Positions 57,251-64,000 of a stretch of DNA of 64,000 nucleotides are shown in pieces. The notes beneath the pieces are model-generated. The model saw only the letters and a list, made by a program, of their open reading frames with translations, did no database searches and was not told the DNA's origin. The stretch's first letter is position 1, and every line of letters starts with the position of its first letter. The stretch is from an uncultured Bacteroides sp. (GTDB lineage Bacteria > Bacteroidota > Bacteroidia > Bacteroidales > Bacteroidaceae): the NCBI GenBank assembly GCA_949294185.1, contig CASFGA010000002.1, positions 186,001 through 250,000 of the forward strand. The letters are read 5' to 3'. The translations under genes and the position numbers were made by a program.

Positions 57251-58789
57251 TTATTTGCTGAAGTTCGGATTCTGTTCCCAGTCGGGATTCAGCAGGAACT
57301 CTGAGTGAGGTATCGGGAACAGTTTGTGTTTCGTATCCACATAGTTCTCGATATGCGGCTTGTTATGTGCCTTCAGCGTGCTTTCTGTAATTCCCCAACG
57401 GATAAGGTCATACCAGCGAGACCCTTCCAAAGCCAGTTCGCACGGACGCTCCTTGTCTTGCAGGTGCTTCAGCACTTCATCTTTCGTCATGGTAAGAGGC
57501 AGGTCGGGCACATTCACACGCTGGCGCACCTTGTTGATGTAGCCGATAGCCTCCTGCGTGGCACCTCTGTCGTTCAGACACTCGGCATAAAGCAACAGCA
57601 CATCCGCATAGCGCACAATCGGAACATTAAAGAAACTGGTGTCCCAATAAGAACTCATGCCTTCCGTCCAGGTCACATACTTATGCCAGTAGAATCTGCC
57701 TTCCGGATGATAATCGCTGAAAGACTTTCCATCCTTGTAATAGAACGGACGGCAGTTCGGGTCATCAAAGATAATCGTATTCAGCAGACGGGTGCTATAT
57801 TCGCCATCCACCGTCAAGTCGGTCTTCATCACATCAAACAGCCATTGGGTGGGATATGCTTCTTCATACGCTCCATTACATCCGGTAGGAGCCAAATGCA
57901 CCGTAAAAAGGTTATATTCATAATGCCCTCCACTTTGGTTTCCTGTAAACTGCACCTCAAAGATGGATTCCTTATTGTTTTTGTGCATTCCGTCAAAGTT
58001 GTCCGCCCAGTTTTCCATCAGGCCGAACAAGGTATTCTCTTTATCTATGATTTTCTTGAATTCAGCTTCCGCCTTGTCCAATTCACCGCGGAACATATAG
58101 AATTTACCCAAGATGGCGGCTGCGGCATAACGTGTAGCCCTACCCTTGTCCGTTTCCGCCGTATATTCTTCGGGCAGATCCGGCTGTATCTCGCTCAACT
58201 CCGTTTCAATAAGTGAAGTAAGCTCTCCCGGCTGTGCCTGGGGCGGATAAAACTCTTCATCTGTTCCCTCCAACTGATGCAGATAGATAGGAATTTTCTC
58301 GCCGAAGTTCAGATACAGACGGTAATAGAAATAGGCACGCAAGAAACGGGCTTCCGCTATTCCCTGCTGCTTGGCCTTCTTTACCTCTTCATTCTCTTCC
58401 GGAACATTCGGTATATTATCGATACACTGGTTGGCATAATTGATGCCCTTATAAAGATTCTGCCATTCACCTACCGTCACCCCATTGGTAGACTCGTTCG
58501 TAAATGAAGCGATATCCATCCAGCTCGTAACATCATCGCGGAATGTCACCTCATCACTCCGATAATTATCTATCACAATATACCTTTCATAAGGAACAGC
58601 CCAGTCTATGTTCGGCTGCAAAGCAGCATAAACACTGGTCAATCCTTTCATGATATCCTCTTCACTCTGCCAGAACAAATCAGGAGACAGAGCATTGGGA
58701 TTTCTCTCCTCTTCCAGAAAATCAGAGCAAGAGGGGAAGAACAGCCCGCCCGCAACGGCTGCACACAATAATATATATTTTGCTTTCAT
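57251..58789 (-). CDS. SusD/RagB-family outer-membrane glycan-binding lipoprotein
   Basis: 512 residues. Lipobox FFPSC (Cys21) followed by SDFLEEERNPNAL, the usual SusD opening. The N-terminal TPR-like helical part (about 40-330) and the C-terminal RagB domain with RYADVLLLYAECLNDRG (about 395-411) and RERPCEL-like KERPCELALEGSRWYDLIR (about 450-468) are present. It forms the lid over the SusC pore. 21 bases after susC in transcription order. Confidence 0.95.
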   Translation of the reverse strand: MKAKYILLCAAVAGGLFFPSCSDFLEEERNPNALSPDLFWQSEEDIMKGLTSVYAALQPNIDWAVPYERYIVIDNYRSDEVTFRDDVTSWMDIASFTNESTNGVTVGEWQNLYKGINYANQCIDNIPNVPEENEEVKKAKQQGIAEARFLRAYFYYRLYLNFGEKIPIYLHQLEGTDEEFYPPQAQPGELTSLIETELSEIQPDLPEEYTAETDKGRATRYAAAAILGKFYMFRGELDKAEAEFKKIIDKENTLFGLMENWADNFDGMHKNNKESIFEVQFTGNQSGGHYEYNLFTVHLAPTGCNGAYEEAYPTQWLFDVMKTDLTVDGEYSTRLLNTIIFDDPNCRPFYYKDGKSFSDYHPEGRFYWHKYVTWTEGMSSYWDTSFFNVPIVRYADVLLLYAECLNDRGATQEAIGYINKVRQRVNVPDLPLTMTKDEVLKHLQDKERPCELALEGSRWYDLIRWGITESTLKAHNKPHIENYVDTKHKLFPIPHSEFLLNPDWEQNPNFSK

Positions 58790-58810
58790 AACATTACTTC
58801 TTTTATTCGA

Positions 58811-61800
58811 TTAGAAACCTAATTTCAGTCCCAGCATAAAGTCACGGCTCAGCGGAATGGATGCATAGTCGTATCCCATCTGCCCGACAGAAGATCCGGT
58901 GGAAGGATCGTATCCTGAATACTTGGTAATGGTAAACAGACGCGTACCGCCCACGTAGATGCGCAGATTCGTAAGGCCAAGCTTCTTACAATACTTGATA
59001 GGCAAGTTATATCCCAACTGCAGATTGTTCAGACGCAGATAATTGCCATTCTCCACAAAGCGGTCGGAAGTACGGTTGTTGTCATTCGGGTCACCAGATA
59101 CCGCACGCGGCACATCCGTATTCGGATTTTCCTGTGTCCATGCGCGCAGCGCATCCTTACCACTGTTGAATACCTGGTCCATACGCTGCAGCTGGAACTT
59201 GGTATAATTATAACGCTTGGCTCCGAAATCCCCGTAGAAATTGGCTACCAAATCAAAGTCTCTCCATGCCAGATTGATGTTGAATCCCATAGAAATCTTC
59301 GGCGTACCGCTTCCCACCTTCACACGGTCATTCGTATCAAGCATACCGTCGCCGTTCTGGTCTACGAAACGGATATCACCCGCCTTGGCTGCCGGCTGCA
59401 TACCCTGCCAGTTGCCGTTCTGGTCATAATAGCCGTGCTCCTTGTTCCATGCTGCCACTTCCGCATCACTCTGGAAGATACCGGCTGTCTGGGTTACCCA
59501 GAACTCACCGATTTCACCGCCCACGTAAGTACGCAAGGCCCCATATTCATACAGATAGTCCGGATTGGCCATCGCCTTGAGCACACTCTTGTAATGAGAA
59601 AGATTCAAGTCCAAATCGTATCTGAACTCACCAGCATTTCCGTGATAGATAGCCTGGAATTCAAATCCCGTAGTGCGAAGCTTACCGTCGTTGACAAGCA
59701 AAGAAGGAGTATATCCTGTAGCCAGACTGATGTTGCGGCGCGAAAGCATGTCGTGCGTATCCTTGATATAGGCTTCGGCAGACAGCTCCAGTTTGTTGTT
59801 CCACAGATTCACATCCAGACCGATATTCTTATAGACAGTGGTTTCCCATTTGATGTTATTTGAAGGCAGCGAAGTGATGGCATATCCCAATGAGGTATTC
59901 GCTCCTCCGAAAGGATAATTCAGCGCATCATCGTTGTAAGTCAAGGTCGGGAGATAGCGGTAAAGTCCGATTTGCTGGTTACCCAACGCACCGTAGCTCA
60001 GACGCAGCTTGAACATGGACACCGTCTCTCTGAAGTTTTCCCAGAAGTCTTCGTTGGCAATGTTCCATCCCACGGAAACAGACGGGAAGAACCCCCACTT
60101 GTTTCCTTCGGCAAAACGTGAAGAGCCGTCGTAGCGGAACGATGCCATCAGCATGTAGCGCATCTTCCAGTTATAGTTCACACGACCGAACAGAGAGCGG
60201 AGCCCGCTGCGGGTCTTCGTTCCGCCCGCCTGGAAATCTTCCTGCGCATGCCCCATCAGGCTCATGTCGTTGTTTTCAAACTTATATCCGGTAGCGTCCA
60301 CATCCTCATACTTGTTTTCTTCCTGAGAGATACCCAGCAATACAGACAGGTTGTGGTCTTCCTTGATGGTGGTGTCGTAGTTGGCCGTCAGTTCCAACAA
60401 GTCGTTCGTGGTCTGCGTGCGCTGTTCATACAGGCTGGCGCGGGTGTTTATCTTCATCACACCGATTTCATAGGTCGGAGTGAACTGGCGCACCTTTCCG
60501 AAATACATGTTCCGGCTTGCATTGAATTTCACAACCAATCCCTTTATCGGCTCGTACTGCAGGTATCCGGAAGCGGCGATATAGTCGTTGGTAGAGGTAT
60601 AGTCTATCAGCTCGTTGTAAGCCACCTGATTTCCGGCATCCGACATACCCATGCCTGCGATAGCACCGCCGTAACCGCCTTCGTTGTTCTCGTCATACAG
60701 CGGAGCAAGCGGCTCCATATTGGTCACCTGATAGATGGAAGAGAATCCGGAGTTGGATTCCAAGTCGGCCGACCAACGGCTGTAGCTGATTGATTCTCCC
60801 ATCTTGAATTTTCCGCGGGTCACATCCGAATTCAAACGGAAACCGAACTTCTCGTCGCCGGTAGCCACCGTCACACCGTCGGCCTTGGAATAAAATGCCG
60901 AGAGAGATACGTTGGAGTTTGCGCTACCCGCCGTATAGCCGATGTTGTACTTCTGCGTGAAACCGCGCTGATAGTATTCTTTCTGCCAGTCAGTATCGGC
61001 AAACTGAGTGGGATCCTGCTCATAAGCGGCGATGTATGCCGGCCATTCGCTTTCGGGAGTGCCTGCATTGGTCAGCGCCATCTTGCGCACCTTGATGAAT
61101 TCAGCCGAGTTACATACATCCAGACGCTTGGGCATTGCGCTCAATCCCCAATAGGCGGAGAACGATACCTTCGGGGCACTGTTCATCTGCCCGCGGTGGG
61201 TCTCAATCAAGATAACTCCGGCAGCAGCACGTGCTCCATAGATGGCTGCCGTAGCCGCATCCTTCAATACAGATATAGACTTGATGTCTTCCGGATTCAG
61301 GTAAGACATGTTGCCCGGCACACCGTCGATAATCACCAGCGGCCCGTTGCTGTCCGAACTTCCGTCTTCATCCGGGTCTTTCCACGAAGTGACACCGCGC
61401 ACCTGCAACGAGGCGGCCGAACCTGCCGCACCGCTGCCGAAGTTTACCGACAGACCGGGAGCCATTCCCTGCAAGGCCATTTCGGCATTTGCGGTAGGAA
61501 TCTTTGAAAGCTTCTCGCCCGAAACGGAAGTCACGGAGCCGGAGATATCCGACTTCTTCTGCGTACCGTATCCGATGACCACCACCTCATCCAGCGTCTT
61601 ACTGTCTTCGCGCAACACAATGCGCAGGCTGGTATGGCTGCCCACTGTCACCGTCTGCGTGGTGAATCCCACATAAGACACCTGCAGCTTGCCTCCACCC
61701 ACCTTAAGGGTAAATCTTCCGTCGATGTCGGTAATCGTTCCGTTGGTAGTTCCCACCTCCATCACACTCGCTCCGATAATGCTCTCGCCGTTTTCATCGA

Positions 61801-62224
61801 GCACCACGCCGGTTATGGTACGTTCCTGCTGCCGAACGCTCTTTACCTCCGCCGCTTCTTTCTTATACAGAATAATGTGGTTGTTGTGCTCAATCTTATA
61901 GTCCACATCGTTTGACACGAACAGCTTGTCGAGCACTTCGTCTATCGGCTCATCCTCTACCTTGATGGAGACCTTACGCTCCACATCCACTTGAGCCAGA
62001 TTGTACGTAAAATGATAGTCACTTTCGCTTTCGATAGCCGACAACACCGCCTCTACTGTCACATTGTTCATGTCAAGCGACACGGTAGTCGTATTCTGAG
62101 CAAACGGGTATGCAGAAAGCGGATATGCCGCTCCGATAAAAGAAGCGATAAGAACACCGCCATACCTCCTGCGCAAGAATGTCATGCATTCTTCCAAAAC
62201 TGTGTTTTTCTTTAAGTGATTCAT
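58811..62224 (-). CDS. SusC/RagA-family TonB-dependent receptor with STN domain
   Basis: 1137 residues. Signal peptide, then an STN (secretin/TonB short N-terminal) domain (about 48-115: VTVEAVLSAIESESDYHFTY), a carboxypeptidase-regulatory-like domain (TITGVVLDENGESIIGASVM, about 136-155), a TonB box region (DEVVVIGYGTQKK, about 213-225), plug (VRGVTSWKDPDE; YLNPEDIKSISVLKDAATAA) and 22-strand barrel ending LGF. The STN domain contacts the FecR anti-sigma factor and passes the signal that substrate is bound. Oligosaccharide importer of the locus. Confidence 0.95.
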   Translation of the reverse strand: MNHLKKNTVLEECMTFLRRRYGGVLIASFIGAAYPLSAYPFAQNTTTVSLDMNNVTVEAVLSAIESESDYHFTYNLAQVDVERKVSIKVEDEPIDEVLDKLFVSNDVDYKIEHNNHIILYKKEAAEVKSVRQQERTITGVVLDENGESIIGASVMEVGTTNGTITDIDGRFTLKVGGGKLQVSYVGFTTQTVTVGSHTSLRIVLREDSKTLDEVVVIGYGTQKKSDISGSVTSVSGEKLSKIPTANAEMALQGMAPGLSVNFGSGAAGSAASLQVRGVTSWKDPDEDGSSDSNGPLVIIDGVPGNMSYLNPEDIKSISVLKDAATAAIYGARAAAGVILIETHRGQMNSAPKVSFSAYWGLSAMPKRLDVCNSAEFIKVRKMALTNAGTPESEWPAYIAAYEQDPTQFADTDWQKEYYQRGFTQKYNIGYTAGSANSNVSLSAFYSKADGVTVATGDEKFGFRLNSDVTRGKFKMGESISYSRWSADLESNSGFSSIYQVTNMEPLAPLYDENNEGGYGGAIAGMGMSDAGNQVAYNELIDYTSTNDYIAASGYLQYEPIKGLVVKFNASRNMYFGKVRQFTPTYEIGVMKINTRASLYEQRTQTTNDLLELTANYDTTIKEDHNLSVLLGISQEENKYEDVDATGYKFENNDMSLMGHAQEDFQAGGTKTRSGLRSLFGRVNYNWKMRYMLMASFRYDGSSRFAEGNKWGFFPSVSVGWNIANEDFWENFRETVSMFKLRLSYGALGNQQIGLYRYLPTLTYNDDALNYPFGGANTSLGYAITSLPSNNIKWETTVYKNIGLDVNLWNNKLELSAEAYIKDTHDMLSRRNISLATGYTPSLLVNDGKLRTTGFEFQAIYHGNAGEFRYDLDLNLSHYKSVLKAMANPDYLYEYGALRTYVGGEIGEFWVTQTAGIFQSDAEVAAWNKEHGYYDQNGNWQGMQPAAKAGDIRFVDQNGDGMLDTNDRVKVGSGTPKISMGFNINLAWRDFDLVANFYGDFGAKRYNYTKFQLQRMDQVFNSGKDALRAWTQENPNTDVPRAVSGDPNDNNRTSDRFVENGNYLRLNNLQLGYNLPIKYCKKLGLTNLRIYVGGTRLFTITKYSGYDPSTGSSVGQMGYDYASIPLSRDFMLGLKLGF

Positions 62225-62313
62225 AGCGATTAAATGTTTAAAGTTAAATTACTAAACGTATTCCCCGGCTTCAACAGCCGGCCAGTCAACAAACATTCAG
62301 ATTTTCATAGGCT

Positions 62314-63285
62314 TTATTGGTTATAAAAATAGATTTCGTTTCCCTTCTCACGGTATTTGAAGCGTCCTGACTCAGACAGCAGCTTCAAAGCTTCCTGCAG
62401 CGTAATCGTGCTGTCGAAATGGCAATTGAAAAGTTCTCCGGCCAAATCCGGGCTGACATGAATCTCCACACTATATTTCCGCTCCAGAATGTTGGCGATT
62501 TCGCGCAGCGTCAGTCCGTGCAGCTTCAGTCCGCCGCTCATCCATGCCAATGAAGCCGAAGCGTCCACACCCGACTCCACCAACAGACGGTGGTCGGTGG
62601 TATAGCATACCTGATCGTCCGGCTTCATCGTGACATGCCGCCGGCCGTCTTCCGTACTGACCTCCACACTGCCTTCCGCCAGATTCACCCAACAATTCTC
62701 TCCCTTGTAGGCACGCACATTGAACTTCGTGCCCAACACCTTTATATCAATGTCCTGCAAATCGACGACAAAGGGATGCTTCTTGTCTTTTGCCACCTCA
62801 AAATAAGCCTCTCCCTTCAGCTTGACGCAACGCTGCTCCCCGTTGAATGAAGTGGGATATTCCAGACGGCTTCCCGCGTTCAACGATATCTTCGTTCCAT
62901 CGCACAGCAACAGGGTGGCATGTTCGCCCGTGGGAACAATCACCGTATGATAGGCCAGACTTTCTTCCTTCAGATAAAACAGACTGCCGATTATCATCGC
63001 AAAGGCAAGAAAAGAAGCCGCCGCCCATCCTGAATACAGACGGAAAAACTTTTTGGCATGCCCGGTCTTGCGAGTCAGCCCCAAGCGACTTTCCAAACGA
63101 CCGAAAGCATAGTCCACGCGCTCTTTGTCGGCAAAACGCTCCTGCTCCTTCAAGCCGTAAACCTGCTCCAGTTCAAACAGACGCTCCCGATGACTGGCAT
63201 CCGAGGCAAGCCACCGCAGCACTTCCCTGCGCTCCTGTTCAGACAGCTTTCTTTTTATAAACAATAATAACTTTTCAGTTTCCAT
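62314..63285 (-). CDS. FecR-family anti-sigma factor
   Basis: 323 residues. A cytoplasmic N-terminus of about 85 residues, one membrane helix (AAASFLAFAMIIGSLFYL, about 89-106), the FecR domain (HTVIVPTGEHATLLLCDGTK, then AEVKLKGEAYFEVAKD-like segment) and a C-terminal DUF4974 domain (GLTLREIANILERKYSVEIH, about 258-277). It holds the neighbouring ECF sigma inactive until the STN domain of the SusC protein signals. It lies between sigma and susC, all on the minus strand. Confidence 0.93.
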   Translation of the reverse strand: METEKLLLFIKRKLSEQERREVLRWLASDASHRERLFELEQVYGLKEQERFADKERVDYAFGRLESRLGLTRKTGHAKKFFRLYSGWAAASFLAFAMIIGSLFYLKEESLAYHTVIVPTGEHATLLLCDGTKISLNAGSRLEYPTSFNGEQRCVKLKGEAYFEVAKDKKHPFVVDLQDIDIKVLGTKFNVRAYKGENCWVNLAEGSVEVSTEDGRRHVTMKPDDQVCYTTDHRLLVESGVDASASLAWMSGGLKLHGLTLREIANILERKYSVEIHVSPDLAGELFNCHFDSTITLQEALKLLSESGRFKYREKGNEIYFYNQ

Positions 63286-63479
63286 AATCTTTACCCCCTA
63301 CATGTATAAAAGACGACGCAGGCGTAAATAACTACGGGGTGACAAGGCCACTTTTTTTTATTTTTCTTCAAAAAATTTTTTTTGATACGAATGAAAACGA
63401 TTTACGGCAAGAACAAAAAAAAGATTTTACCACACCCTCCGGAGCGGCTACAGGCCGAGAAAACCAATCGATATGCCTA
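63286..63479. other. Intergenic region between the ECF sigma and fecR genes
   Basis: AT-rich, with long A and T runs near 63350-63380. No consensus TAnnTTTG promoter. A promoter for fecR read by the sigma itself is possible but not identifiable. Confidence 0.4.
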
Positions 63480-64000
63480 TCAGATCCAAAATCTGACAAT
63501 ACGGAAAAGCAGCAGCCAAAGTATCAGAATATCCTTCAGCTCCACACGCAATACTCTTATCGCCTTCTGCACATGCTCTTCCACTGTGCGCGGAGATATG
63601 TTCATCCTTTCGGCAATCTCCTTATAAGTCAAATCTTCATAAAAGGAAAGGCGGAACGCCTCACGGCATCTCTGCGGCAGTTTCTCCAACACCTTGTCCA
63701 CATTCGCACTGAGGTCTTTCACCACCAGATCACTCCAGATTTCGTTCCGGTCTGTCTGCGCCAACAGCCAGTTCAGCCGTTCTTCCGCCACAAGCATCTC
63801 CTGCTCGTAATCCTCCATCACGGCCCGGTGCTTCAGATAATCCAGACAGCCGTTCTGTATGCACTTGAAGAGAAACGCCTTCACATTGTCCGGCTCAAGC
63901 GTCTGCTTCTGCTCCCAATAGCGGACGAAGACATTCTGCACCACATCCTCCGCCACAAACTCAGGCACATAGCGGCAAGCCAGAGTCATCAGCCGAGGAT
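63480..64000 (-). CDS. FecI-like ECF sigma factor (N-terminus cut by window edge)
   Basis: The frame stays open to position 64000: the last codons encode Pro-Arg-Leu in front of an internal Met-Thr-Leu-Ala-Cys-Arg-Tyr, typical for the middle of sigma region 2, so the start lies outside the window. Region 2 continues with EDVVQNVFVRYWEQ; region 4 holds LPQRCREAFRLSFYEDLTYK and the helix-turn-helix EIAERMNISPRTVEEHVQKA. A hydrophobic C-terminal tail (ILILWLLLFRIVRF) is frequent in sigma factors of FecIR-controlled glycan loci. It controls the SusCD locus with FecR. Confidence 0.88.
   Translation of the reverse strand, partial: PRLMTLACRYVPEFVAEDVVQNVFVRYWEQKQTLEPDNVKAFLFKCIQNGCLDYLKHRAVMEDYEQEMLVAEERLNWLLAQTDRNEIWSDLVVKDLSANVDKVLEKLPQRCREAFRLSFYEDLTYKEIAERMNISPRTVEEHVQKAIRVLRVELKDILILWLLLFRIVRFWI

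Overview
The window is chromosomal DNA from a member of the Bacteroidales, most likely Bacteroides sensu lato (Bacteroides or Phocaeicola). The signs are: promoters of the type TTTG-N(18-20)-TAnnTTTG in front of many genes; weak or absent Shine-Dalgarno sequences; a fused LpxC-FabZ; the RprX/RprY two-component pair; a FusA2-type EF-G paralogue; and a SusC/SusD locus with an ECF sigma factor and a FecR anti-sigma factor. The species cannot be settled from the sequence alone.

Layout. 1-4918 (minus strand): a CstA-type transporter, an outer-membrane porin-like barrel and two DUF3857 proteins, one with an intact transglutaminase-like triad and one cut by the window edge. 4980-12093 (plus): a GH10-like secreted hydrolase, purM, a probably broken small membrane gene, prfA, a DUF4153 membrane protein and pyrF. 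12267-17345 (plus): lpxD, lpxC-fabZ, lpxA, a pRiA4b ORF-3-like gene and miaA, whose 3' end overlaps a convergent glycosyltransferase that follows mtaB. 19849-26797: a small lipoprotein, rpsF-rpsR-rplI, a 58-residue membrane protein, rprX-rprY and fusA2. 27024-32980: a TerB/DnaJ co-chaperone, a DUF3737-malY operon, a MATE exporter and a divergent AraC regulator, then crcB. 33088-40361: an ECF sigma/anti-sigma/Spy-like operon, rnz, dsbD-cyuA, an unknown gene and a uracil-DNA-glycosylase-like gene. 40431-42891: tRNA-Trp, a coiled-coil gene with zapA, and rny. 43331-51601 (minus): a GLUG-repeat lipoprotein, trmB-mrp, an oadG-oadA-oadB sodium-pump decarboxylase and a nitroreductase. 51770-64000 (minus): a polysaccharide-utilisation locus of ECF sigma, FecR, SusC with STN domain, SusD, a GH63-like enzyme and a GH2 beta-galactosidase.

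Most genes are core housekeeping. The accessory parts are the glycan locus and possibly the isolated GLUG lipoprotein. The most interesting unexplained signal is regulatory. Two pairs of near-identical 14-bp direct repeats, each with a 21-bp pitch, lie between the cysteine-rich AraC gene and the MATE exporter, and directly upstream of the DUF3737-malY operon. This points to one small regulon of AraC, MATE, DUF3737 and MalY. Other points of note are an EF-G paralogue without the catalytic histidine, an Mrp protein without its Fe-S cysteines, candidate leaderless transcripts for rprX and rnz, and a frameshifted small membrane gene after purM. No phage, insertion sequence, CRISPR array or defence system was seen.
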